Origin: Membranipora membranacea
Lineage: Eukaryota; Bryozoa; Gymnolaemata; Cheilostomatida; Membraniporidae
DNA length: 60,000 nucleotides
Reading direction: 5' to 3'
Assembly: GCA_914767715.1 (NCBI GenBank)
Contig: OU612069.1
Coordinates: 11,469,387-11,529,386, forward strand
In this document: one piece after another, positions 10,101-22,400 of the stretch
Numbering within the stretch: the first letter of the stretch is position 1
Layout of the letters: the number at the start of each line of letters is the position of its first letter
The notes under the pieces: model-generated
Told to the model about the DNA's origin: nothing
The model's input: the letters and a program-made list of their open reading frames with translations, nothing else
Database searches by the model: none
Made by a program: the position numbers and the translations under genes

Positions 10101-13100
10101 TGTGTATTGATGGCAATTACTAATACATCAATAAGACCGATATTGTTTGTGTTTCATGAAGACATTACAGTATTGCTTCTTGCTCCAAACAGGATACAGC
10201 ACAAAAAGGATGTGCACAAGAAAACACTGTACCTACAGAGTTATAGGAAATAGGGAGTTGTCTTACATCAAGTATAGTTAAGTCAACTCCAGATCAGGAT
10301 ACACATAATCTGAATTGGTTGAACTATCAACCTGGATAGGTATGAGAGTAAGTGAACCCTCTTGATTGCAGAAAATGGTTATCAAATTTCCCGCAATGAC
10401 AGTAATCTCCTTCACCTTGCTTTTGAGGGCACCAGGGGTGTTTTATCTCGGAGATACAAAGGGTGTTAGAGCCATAGCTCGGAAAACCTCTAATTGGGAT
10501 TCATCAACAATTGGTTTAGGAGTGCTAGAACAGATCATGCATTGGGTTGGAATTGAGGGAATTTTATTTGCTTTTCATGTTCCGACTGTTATTCCCATTA
10601 TTAGGGCTGTACCATTAATTTTTGAATATGCACAGTACAATGACCTACCTGAAACAGAGAAACATCTTGCAGTCTTGACACCTGGCTTCTACCAGCCTCT
10701 CTGTACAGATTTTGCATTCTCTTGCGGTGATCTCTAAGAAAACCAACATAAGCTTAGTAAGACAAATTATTAATTGTTCGCTTGTCTGGAAACTGATAGA
10801 GGTGTGACACAACAAGAAGAAAAAAATGTAATTGCATTGATATTTGGTTGCACCATAAAGGTATTATATACTCTAGCGTGGACAAGTAGTGCTCAAAACG
10901 ACCCACTGAATTATTGTAAAATCCATAACACAACGCAATCTGGTTGTGCATTGCTAGTGCCTGTATCATAAAACTTATAATTGAGAACATAGGTATTGGG
11001 CATGGAAATTTAGTTTTTTTGAGCACTCAAAGCTATTTTTTCAGAAAGTGTTTCATGTGACACTATGTGGATCACTTGCAGGTGTTTTCATTTTCAATTC
11101 CATCTTGCAGCAAGTTCTGGTTGTGCATGGAGAGTGCATGGATTGTGCATAAATCATCAACTTTATCATCGAAAATATAAGAGTTGGACGTACAAATTTA
11201 GTTTATGGAACACTTATAACCAGTTTATCAAAGAAATTCACATCTTAAACCATTTACAACACTTGTAGGTATTTTTTTCTTTCAGTCAGTATAAAATACA
11301 TGAGCTTAAATTGCAATGACAAGGCTAGCTAGTTTCTGCCACTTGCCAGGCATTCAACTGGGTCCTGTCTCTCTAGCTAGTTGAGAAGAGTACAGAGGGT
11401 CTGATCATATACTTTTATAATATCTCATCTTCAGGTACATATAATAGTAAATCTTTTACCCGATGTTATATATACCATTGGTCCAAATCTTTCTATTTGC
11501 ACACACCCCTGCATTCTACTGAATTGTCCAAAATTATACCCACAAGACTGACATGGTTATATAAATGCAAATTTCACTCTTTCACTGCTTTGAGTTTTTA
11601 AGTTTTCAGATATTTCAGGTTTTTCAGCATACCCAAAATAAGATATAATTTGGGGGAGGGGGTGCTGAACCCACAAACGTCGCAAACGTCAAAACGTCGC
11701 AATCTAGCGTTCCACTAACGTGGCAATCCCAAAAACGTCGCAACGAAGAGTTGTTATATGGTCGCAAACCCACAAACGTCGCAAATGTCCCAACTCAACA
11801 AAAATGCCGAGTTGTCTTCTCATTTGATGCAAATTGGTGATGATGGTATGTTGCGAGATTTACAGTGGGAATTGAATATCAACGTTATATATTGTGATAT
11901 TGATAATTGTTGAGTATTTTTCAGATTATTTGAATCATAGTTTCCACTTCCTAGGGTCTTTATTGTTACCTCAGAAACCATTAATGCTGTTATAAAAGGG
12001 ACGCTAATCAACATCTAGCGGATATAGTGACATACCAGTTGGTAGAGGAAACAGATCTCAAAACACTATGGGAGTTGAAATATTGAGGATATTGTACCAA
12101 TTTCTATCAGAGAAAAGATTTGAACCTACTAGGATCATGATAAAACTATTGTTACCTCAAAATTCATTACTGCTGTCTCAGACGGCATGCTTATCAAGAT
12201 TTAGCACAAGAAAGGCGAATATCTGCATACATGTCAAGCTTGAAATATACCGTCATATTTGATATAGGCTATGCTTGAAGTGTGCTTTTACACTACTTGG
12301 AAAACCAGAGATAGGAAAAAAATATTCATGAACCGCTTCATCTCTTCATGACCCATCCCTCATCTACTGACAAAGGAATTTTTACATCATTCCCAAAATG
12401 CAGCTTTTTGGTTTTCATATAAAGTTTATGATAAAAAAACCTAAACGGGATACCATATCAAGCATTAGCATACAAAAAGTGGCAATTTTAGAACATTGCA
12501 TTGAGTTATGGCAATTGCGTTTTCATCACTCTGTAATCTAGAGTGCTTGAGCACCTTCGAACAAGATTTTGAGCTTGTCGCTTTCAATTTTTACAGTCTC
12601 ATAAAAATTTGAATGTACCACGACAGGTTTTAGAATTAAATGCAGTTTGTTAACTCAAATCCTGGTCGAAGAATTTTGGAAAATGAACAAGAGACCTTGA
12701 CTGTGGACTGCAGGTCAATGATAGTGCAATTGCAAATTTACAGAATTTAATATCGCTTTGTGACCAAGCGGCTCATTGTTAATTACCATGATTATATGAT
12801 ATACAAGTTTCCCTTTGAAATTCAAGTCAAATTCTGAATTCTCAATATACTTTGGGAATTCCATAAATATGCATTTTGGGACCGTTATCCTCTTGAATTT
12901 GATTGATTTGTTATTGTTTACTCTCTGAAAAAGTAGTCTTCCATGTGCTGCATCCTGCAAGAGCTTGGCAGACAGTAGCCTGTCTTGACAAGCATTGCTA
13001 GAAGGAGAGGGGAATTTCACTGGCAAAGCTTGTCAAGACATGGTAAGGAACCAGCAGATGAAATTTTTGAGATATCATGATTTGCTTGTTTAGAAATAAG

Positions 13101-13376
13101 ACCAATTGATAAAATTTGCAGCTCACCTATGCCTGGGTATACCCAAAGACCGTTATCCTACCTCTAAAATTGTAACCAGCTTTTTTTTTATCTAGCCATA
13201 AAGTGAAACAGTATCCATCTATTCTACCTATACATACAGTGGGCTGCCTACTACGTATGGTATGGAGGAGGGGTCAATGAATAAAACTAAACAAGAGCTA
13301 AGCAGATCTGCTGTAGCCATTTCCTACTGATTATCCATTGTATCAAATAAATCTAACATGGTCAGCCAGCGCCTAT

Positions 13377-13422
<46 letters not shown>

Positions 13423-16400
13423 ACAGAATATTCACATGGCACACAATATTGTCTAGGAACACAGGTTTTTGTTTCCATTGATCAAACTTCACAATGAACA
13501 CGCTCAGGGCTCTCAGATGGTCGTTCATGTACATCTGTCTGTAACCATTGTTCATTTATGTTCAACCAGGGAGAATTGACTTACTTTCTACCATAATATT
13601 TTATTTCATAAGCAGATGTAGAAAACGTAGTTATGAGTTATCCTATTTTATATTGTGAGGGAACAACTCCCATTAAAATGAAAATTGAAAAATTGTTACT
13701 TATCCGCGCATCGCCGATCGTTAAAATGTAACAGCACAAGCTTACATAGTATATGGTATAAAAAGATTGATTCATCTTGATTCATGGGAATAATGTAAAA
13801 TTTTGTTATTGATGGATTAGGCTATGTCAGCAAGAGGAAGAAATATAGCACTCAATCAACCTGTGTCAATACCTCTTGACGACTTCAATCATTGGCTTTA
13901 TCAAACATTAAGGTACATTACAAATGGGTATGTCACTATATCTGCTAGATGTTGATTAGTATCCCTTTTATGACAGCATTAATTGATTCTGAGGTAACAA
14001 TAAAGGACGTGAAAAAAAAAGATTCAGAAAACCTTGAAAATACTCAACAGTTATCCATAGTACAATATATATCCTTGATATTCGATTCCCCACCGTGTTT
14101 TAAAAATCATATGCTCCTATCTACTTCTCGCAACAAAATCATCATCACCATTTTGCATCAAATGAGAAGACAACTCGGCATTTGCGACGTTATCCGGTTC
14201 GAGCTATTGCGACATTAAAAAAGTTGCGACGTTATTGGGTTTGCGACGCTATAAAAACCCTTCGTTGCGACGTTTTTAGGATTGCGACATTAGTGGAACG
14301 CTAGATTGCGACGCTTTGACATTTGCGACGTTAGTGGGTTCAACAGGGGGATGGATGTGATTATAGATTTAAAAACAGTGTAGATAAGTCATTGTGTGCT
14401 CCTGTCTATCCAATAATATGATAGCTACTTTAGCCTCAGATCTAGGAATTTTAGCAATCTAGACCATAAGGCTGGTTGTCACATGACTGCTCGTAAAACG
14501 ACCTTCCAGCCAATCATGTTCTTACAACATCGTGATTGGCTCAGAAGTTGTTTTACTCAGTATAGCCTTCTCTCATTGGACACTTTCTGATAGGGTTAAC
14601 ATCATGAAAGACAAAAGGCGCTGACTAAAAACCAACTGGCAGTTACGCTATGCATAACGTGACACTGCGGGTGGCACAATGACGATACAGGTGGGGACAT
14701 AATGCAAAGTTACTGAAGCCCGAGGGCCTATCTATACTGTTTTTAAATCTATGTATGTGATGCGATTTTCTCCGATGGTCATTTATTTGTAAATTGTAAA
14801 GAAGAGTTGATGGTAACTTCAACATCATAAACAATGTTGTTTATACACTTCGTGATAGTTCGTTGATTTTTGAGATATTTGAAGTCAACGTATATAGGTG
14901 TGCATTTGCATAGCGGATGAAACATGATTTATATAAGCTTTTGAGGGACAGTGAAGTAGGATCAACCTTGATAATTTGTAACTCCTTTGAAACGACAACA
15001 GTTAGAATTTCTAAAACCTTTCCATTGGAAATGGATTGATGCTATGAAAATAAAACTCTTGCAGTCAGAAAGTGAGCTGATGACCATTAGGAGCTTGTAG
15101 CAACATCAAATTTAACGTGATTTTAGCTCCAATCTGAATTGATCCTATTTGACATATCGAACAAAAAACTATATATAATACACTCAATAAAGTAATGATA
15201 TCAGAAGAGCAAATCTCAATCTTGAATTTATGTACACTGTGAATGCAAATGAGGCAAGCAGCAAACTTCTACAACTTCGAAACCTTCTACACAGGCTACT
15301 TGTCCTTGATTTAATTAAAAATAAAACAAGCCAACTGAGTGTGTAACATAAAATTAAAAGAGACAGGACCCAGCTAATATGGCTGGCAAGTGACAGTGAA
15401 CAAATTAAGCTAGCCCGGTAATTTCTTTTTCATCACAATGATGTGTTTGAGGGCCACATTTTGGCTTATTTTAATGGAAAATCGCAGAAACATTTTCCAC
15501 TGGCTGCAAGTGAAGATACCTGCAAGTGATCCACATAGTACCGCATGAAATTTTCGAGTTAGTGGCTATAAGCGCTCTAAAATTCTAAATTTCCATGCCC
15601 AATATCTATATTGTCAATGATAAGTTTTAGGATACAGGCACTAGCCATACACAACCAGATTGCGTTGTGTCATGGATTCCAAAATAATTAAGTAGGAAAA
15701 AACAGATGCTTTTTTGGTACACATCATCGTCATGATTTACATCAAGAAACATGGCTAGAGAGTAAGAAGAAAGATTGCACATATTGAGAAGGCGACATGT
15801 CCTATATCTCCTAAGACCTACCTTCATAACCAGATGCCTGGTTGTTTATCTGGTCTCTAATATAATCAGAGACGTAGCAGATAGGGAACCCATCTTCAGG
15901 TAAAGTCACCAGTTTTCTACAGATCATGCACTGCAGCCGTCCCATTCCTCCAGCTAACTGTTCTATAATCATAATATAAAAAACAGTAAATATTTGTGAT
16001 CAAAAGTATCGACAAGATGCATCTCTTATTTGTGCAGTCTTATTTGCCAGGCAGTTTCACAATGAGGCAAATCCATAGAGTTATTATATACTCTAGAGTG
16101 GACAATATGTACAAAAATAGCATCAGTTTTTGTCCTACTTAATTATTGCGAAATCCATGGCGTGACGCAATCTGGTTGTGCATGGCTAGTGCCTGTATCA
16201 TATAACTTATCATTGAGAATATAGGTATCGGGCATGGAAATTTAGATTTTAAGAGTGCTGATGGCCATTTTTTTGAGAAAAATTTTCATGTGACACTATG
16301 TGGATCACTTGCAGGTAATTTCACTCGCAGCCAGTGAAAATGTTCTATGTTACCCATTAAAATAATCCAAAATCTCAACCGCGAACACATCATTGTGATG

Positions 16401-19400
16401 AAATAGAAACTGAAAGGCTAGCTCGATTTTTTTCACCGCCACTAGCCATCCATATTAGCTGTGTCCTGTCTCTCTTACTTGCATTATATGTTACACACTC
16501 AAGGGGCTTATTTTATTTTTGATTAAATGAAGTACAAGCAGACTGTGTAAAAGTGATCGGAGGTGTAAAAGTTTGCCACTTGCCTCATTTGCAGTCACAG
16601 TGTACATACTTTCGAATTCGGATTTGCTCCTCAGATATCATTGCTTTATTTGGTGTATTATATTAAGTTTTTTGCTTGGTATGTCAAAGTAGATTGGTGC
16701 TAAAATCACTGCAAGTTAATGTGATGTGATGATGCTACAAGCCCCCAGTGCTCATCAGCTCACTTTCTGACTGCAAGACTTTTATTTTCATAGCATCAAT
16801 CCATTTCTGATGGAGACTCAAAGGTCTTAGAATTTCTAACTCCGGTCGTTTCAAAGGAGTTACCCATTGTTTCTACTTCACTGTTGCTCAAAAGCTTATA
16901 TAAAACGTTTATCATCCGCTATGCAAACACACCTATATACTTTAACTTCAAATATTTCAAACATTACTGAACTATCATAAAGTGTAAACAGAATTATTGT
17001 ACATGATGCTGATGTTTTCATTTACAAATAAACAACCATCAGAGAAAATTGCATCACACCCCCCTGTTGAACCCACAAACGTCGCAATCTAGCGTTCCAC
17101 AAACGTCGCAATCCAAAAAACGTCGCAACGAAGGGTTTTTAACACGTCACAAACCCACAAATGTCGCAATTTTTTAAGCGTCGCAATAGCTCGAACCCAC
17201 TAACTTTAGGAAATGTCACAACTCAACAAAAATGGCGAGTTGTCTTCTCTTTTGATGCAAAATGGTGATGATGATTTGTTGCGAGAAGGAGATGATTCAA
17301 ATAAACTGAAAAATACTCAACATTTATCAATAGCGCAATATATAACGTTGATATTCAATTCCCCACTGTGTTTTGAAAATCCTATGCTCCTATCTACTTC
17401 TCGCAACAAATCATCATCACCATTTTGCATCAAATGAGAAGACAACTTCGTATTTTTGTTGAGTTGCGACATTTGCGACGTTAGTCGGTTTTCGAGCTAT
17501 TGTGACGTTTAAAAAATTGCAACGTTTGTGGGTTTGCGACGTTTTAAAAACCCTTCGTTGCGACGTTTTTGGGATTGCGACGTTAGTGGAACGCTAGATT
17601 GCAACGTTTTGACGGTTGCGATGTTTGTGGGCTCAACACACCCCCCCCCCCCCTCCGTGCCAAATGATCTCTTATTTTGAGTATGGTGAGAAATCAGAAA
17701 TATCTGTAAACTTAAAAATGTCACATCGGTGAGAGAGTGAAATTATATCGGCTTTCTCAGTACTAATATGGTCATGTTAAGGTAATGTCAAAGACCGATC
17801 AGAATATCAACATATCATATACCGATGCAAAGCTGCCGAGCTACTGAAAATGAATACCTGAACAAAAACTTGATTCATTGACGTTGTGTCATTTTAGGGA
17901 GGAAATGAGGCAAAAAACGCTGTTTTTGTCAATGCAGATGGAGGATTCAAATTAATTGCAAGGAATTTCAAAACATGTGGAATGTATACTTAGAGATTGC
18001 ATTCATCATAAAATTTGATTTTCTCTGATATATGACTAGTCTAAATTGACTTTTTACGTCACGCCATACAACACTTTTTTTTTGTGAAGCCGTGAAAATA
18101 ATGTGAAATTTCAACCATAAATTCACAACAGATCATAGGCTCGAATCAAAATTAATTATGATTTTCTCTTAGAGTACTCTTCAAATGCCCTACACATTGA
18201 CTTTCAAAAAATTAGCTTGCATATTGCAGTGACAGTTTATGATATTCCGCTTACACCAGTTGAGAGAATGGAGCCATTGATTAACAAGCACATGCGCAAA
18301 TGGCTCGGAGTTCCAAGGAGCTTCAACACTAATGCACTGTATGCCAGTTCGTTTACTCTTTCACTACCTATGAAACCGCTTGCGGATGAGTACAAAACAT
18401 CAAAGGCGAGACTGGATATGATGTTGAACGAGTCACCAGACCAGGTGATAAGGGAATGTGCTCCAACACTTGAGTGGTCTGTCACAGAGACTGTCAGAGA
18501 TGCCAAATCTCGACTGGAGATAAGTGAGATTGTGGGTGCTGTGACAACTGCACGTCATGGCGTCGGCTGGGAAGCAAACCGGTAGTTCTCAAAGGAAAGC
18601 CCAAAGGTTAGACGGGAGATGGTAGTTGATGAGGTGCGCAAGATGGAAGAGGAGCGCCGCCAGACACAAGCTGTAGGCCAAGTCCAACAAGGCAGGTGGA
18701 CTTGTTGGGAGTCTGTTGAGCAGCGTCAGCTCAAATGGACAGAAATGTGGTCGATGGAGCCACAAAGGATCAGCTTTCTGGTTGGTGCAGCTTATGATCA
18801 ACTACCGACCCCGGCGAACCTGGAACGCTGGAATTTGACCGAGAACTCGAAGTGCGCCGAGTGCTCGGCCAAGGGCACACTTCGACATATTCTGTCGAAT
18901 TGCCCACAGAGCCTTTGAAGATACACATATAGGCATAATCAAGTCCTGAAAGTGTTGTGTAAATATGTCACGGAGAAGTGTGAGTATGCTAATGCTGATG
19001 GTGAAGCGCGTGAAAAGATTTTGCGCAAAAAGGGATTGATGAACAGCGGAGAATGGCAGGTGAGATGCGACCTCACAGAGCAGCTCAGCATGCCACAGCA
19101 TATTGTGATCACGAACCAAAGACCAGACTTAATTGTCTGGTCTGACAAAGAAAAAGCACTAATACTGATGGAATTGACGGTGCCTTGGGAAGAAAATCTC
19201 TCAAACGCGCATGAGAGAAAACTGACAAGATACGAAGATCTGGTGACACAATGCCAAGACAAAGGTTGGAATTGCGAATTATTCGCAGTGGAAGTTGGCT
19301 GCCGTGGATTCATGGCTAGATCAGCTACCAAATTTCTGACTAGAGTTGGGCTGTCGGGCAGAGAACTCAAACAAGCCACTAAAAGCATAGTACATGAGGC

Positions 19401-22400
19401 AGAAAGCGCATCTGCGTGGATTTGGCAACAGCACTGTGTGAAGACAAAAGCTAAGTAATCCTATTGCTTGTAAGCTGGGGTTTAACACACTCACTTTGTT
19501 TTGTGGAGTTGGCCAGCATTTAATTCCTTTGTTTATAATCCTTGTAAGGATTAGATTGAGGGGATTAAGTGATGATTAGCAAACTGATCGGGTAGAAGGC
19601 TAAGCGGGATTATGCCTTTAATACTCAAATTAAAGTAGTTTAATCTCTGCAGGGTGGAAAACCAAAGTGAGTCTGTGCTAGATCTAAGGCATTACAAACA
19701 TAGGATTAAAAGCTTGGCCATCGCATAAAAGGCAGGCAGAGCGAGACAGGAGATCACAGTCAGCCCACTGGCTGTAGCGCAAACAAGTCATCTCTCCGAC
19801 TTGTGTATGAGTTGTACTATGCTCAATGTGATGAATTTGAGTAGTGAACTATGGCACGAGGGGCGGGTGCCTTGACGATTAGCAATGTTGCGCCGATGAG
19901 TTGAAGGAAAGCAAACCTCCCTGCACTGGTTTGGCTTAGAGTATAAGCATGAGAGTGATGGGGCGAACATTGTTACACTGAAACAATGACGAGTTGGCAG
20001 CCTCCCTGGTTGCGCAATAGCGTAAACACACCAATTATGTCAAACCACCGAAACTGACAAAATGCACTGAGGGATCGATGAGATTGATTGAGATGCTCAT
20101 CAACACACAGGGGTGGCTTTATGCTGCTGGGGCCGGCCATGAGGAGGTAGTACTAGAGAAGGCCTCGAAACAGCGCTTGACTCATGGTTTCTAGCTGAAG
20201 ACCTGTGTGTTGTGCAGTGGTACGCGCACCACTGTATGTTGTATCTTGAAGTGACAGTAGACTCTCGAATGCGGCTAATATTTTTGCCACCTTTGCATAA
20301 CGTCAAACATGCTGTCCAAATAACCATTACTGTGGCCAAACAAAGTTTTTTTGAAAGTTCTCACATACGAAGCCGCTTTCATTAACCATGGTGCACACAA
20401 GAAATGCCAACATAATTTTTCATTGCATCTTCATTTTTCTTGAATTTAACGCAAAAGAATGCCGAAAAACACCCTAAAAATAGCTGTTTTTTGGCATTAT
20501 TTTGCGTTAAATTCAAGAAAATTTAAGATGCAATGAAAAATTATGCACCATGAGAACTTTCAAATAAACTTTGTTTGGCCACAATAATGGTTATTTGGAC
20601 AGCATGTTTGGCGTTATGCAAAGGTGACGAAAATATTAGCCGTATTCGAGAGTCTACTGTCATTGCAATATGCAAGCTAATTTTTTGAAAGTCAATGTGT
20701 ATGACATTTGAAGAGTACTCTAAGAGAAAATCCTAATTGATTTTGATTCGAGCCTATGATCTGTTGTGAATTAATGATTGAAATTTCACATATTTTCACG
20801 GCTTCATAAAATAAATGCGTTGTATGGTGTGACGTAAAAAGTCAATTTAGACTAGTCATATATCAAAGAAAATCAAATTTTATGATGAACGCAATCTCTA
20901 AGTATACATTCCACCTGATTTGAAATTTCTTGCAATACATTTGACTGCTCAATCTGCATCAACAAAAAGAGCGTTTTCTGCCTCATTTCCTCCCTAAAAT
21001 GACACAGCGTCATCGAATCAAGTTTTTGTTCAGCTATTTATTTTCCGTAGCTCGGCAGCTTCGCAACGGTATATGATATGTTGATATTCGGATCGGTCTT
21101 TGACATTACCTTAATATAGAAATATTTGGCCGATGATAAATATAAAATTGGTTAAAATATTTTGAATCACATTGTATACTATTAGTACCTAAAGATGAAA
21201 TATTAATCAATTCTATAATTACGCCCTCCGTACTCTTCTCAACTGAAGATTAAAGTTGGAAAGATGAAGTATTACTGTGTTATCCATAATGTGTTGCAAC
21301 TGATTACTGACTGCCATTTTCATACAATTTTAAGACTGAGTGAGGGAATTTAAGAAAATCTAGAGTCAAGCTGGACAAGTATGATTTTTGAGTTGACCAT
21401 TCGATGTTTCTTGATATTCAGCTACTCAGCAGAAAGGTTTATGCATTGATTTATTTAACCTGCTGTGTTGGCTTGAATAGTTTCGGCAATCCAAAAACGA
21501 GTGTCCACCCCGGAGAGGGAATTAGAGCTTTAAATGATATAGCCAAACCAGAACCTGGAAATTTTTGTACGTGTTGTATAAATGGAAGTCATAATACTGG
21601 ACAGATAAAATGAACTCAGTGAGTGCGTAACATTTTGGTTAGAGATACATGACCCAGTTAATCTGGCAGGCAAGGGGCAGTGGCAAAATCCTGCTAGCCA
21701 GGTAATTGTGAGTTTATCGCGATGATATGTTTGCTGTTGAGATTTTGGTGTTTAATGGGGATAACACACATCTTTTTGTCCCCTGACTGCTAAAAAAATC
21801 ACTTGCAAGTCATCTTATAGTGTGACATGAAAAGTTTTTACAAAGATATTGCTAAAAGTGCTCTAAAAACGATAAAGGCAAGCAGCAAACCTTTTCACCT
21901 CCAATCACTTTTCCATAGGCTACTTGTGCTCCATGTTATCACAAGCAGCTGGAAATGAACAGATAATGTAAACCGACTGAGTGTGCAACATATAAGTTTG
22001 AGAGACAGGACACAGTTAACTGCTTGGCAAGTGGCAGGAACCAGCTAGCCCTGTCATTGGGATTTAAGCTCATGGGTTTGCGGTTGATATTTGGCTTATT
22101 TTAATGGGAGCATAGGACAAGATTTTTATACTGACTGGATGAGAAAACACCCTAGGGGATGTTAATGGTATTACATGTGAAATTCTCTCGAAAAATGGCT
22201 ACAAATGCTCCATAAACTAAATTTGTATGTACAATTCTAATATTTTCATTGATAAAGTCAATGATTCATGCACCATCCACGCACAACCAGATTTTGTTGC
22301 GTCATGGAATTGAAAGCGAAGATACCTGCAAGTGATCCGCATGGTGTCACATGAAATATTTCCCAAAACATGGCTATAAGCGCTCTAAAAATCTAAATTC

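Larger units (their letters stand above)
1..12167 (+). repeat. Segmental duplication, arm A
   Basis: This stretch aligns in the same orientation with 52754-60000. Base 1 matches 52754, and the window ends at 60000 opposite about 12167, so the duplication continues beyond both ends of what can be compared. Hand-compared intronic stretches differ at roughly 3-5 percent of positions; a block around the last two exons of the TRIM-like gene differs at about 10 percent. Arm A carries two insertions missing from arm B (639-4557 plus its 8-bp target duplication, and 5004-6019). Arm B has about 290 bp near 54331-54620 that arm A lacks. Confidence 0.93.
11663..14345. mobile_element. ACGTCGCAA-family foldback element FB-2, long copy
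   Basis: Ends are inverted: TGCTGAACCCACAAACGTCG on the left and the complement of TGTTGAACCCACTAACGTCG on the right. Each arm of roughly 350-400 bp is built from repeats of AACGTCGCAA or CCCACAAACGTCGC, then a shared AT-rich part coding similar spurious peptides in opposite directions (11820-12014 and 13949-14218). It sits in a G-run, so the target duplication is ambiguous. The interior of about 1.9 kb includes a TA microsatellite and two motif copies of CTTGTCAAGACA (13029-13040 plus, 12981-12992 minus), with no recognised gene. Confidence 0.85.
10850..15710. mobile_element. Tandem-unit inverted-arm element FB-5a in intron 2 of gene A
   Basis: Left arm 10850-11662 begins near TTATATACTCTAGCG and includes CGCAATCTGGTTGTGCAT. 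The right arm, about 14354-15710, is inverted relative to it and seems to have lost its outermost 40 bp or so. The arms correspond, in reversed order and orientation, to those of 16074-22553. Between the arms lies the ACGTCGCAA element (11663-14345). No transposase recognised. The right boundary is approximate. Confidence 0.72.
17781..21110. mobile_element. TTAA-flanked palindromic DNA element, split by a retroelement
   Basis: Flanked by TTAA (17777-17780 and 21111-21114); the related arm shows the empty site ATAACCATCTTAATATCAG near 49490-49507. Inverted ends start GGTAATGTCAAAGACCGATC and match for about 455 bp before the left arm is interrupted at 18235. It resumes at 20258 and the palindrome continues to its centre near 20475. 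Without the nested insert the element would be about 1.3 kb, a full-length hairpin. TTAA targets are used by piggyBac and Kolobok; the ends lack the usual piggyBac CCC start, so Kolobok-like is possible. Confidence 0.9.

Noticed and set aside
10366-10737. 123-codon plus-strand frame conserved in the duplicate (58237-58479)
   Set aside because: It is antisense to B-box exon 3 and intron 3 of the TRIM-like gene; conservation comes from the duplication.
13949-14218. 89-codon frame similar to those at 11820-12014 and 17213-17437
   Set aside because: All three are the inverted arms of the ACGTCGCAA element read in different directions, with no start context or domain.
18802-19388. Minus-strand frames over 18802-19388
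   Set aside because: Antisense shadows of the RLE retroelement reading frame.
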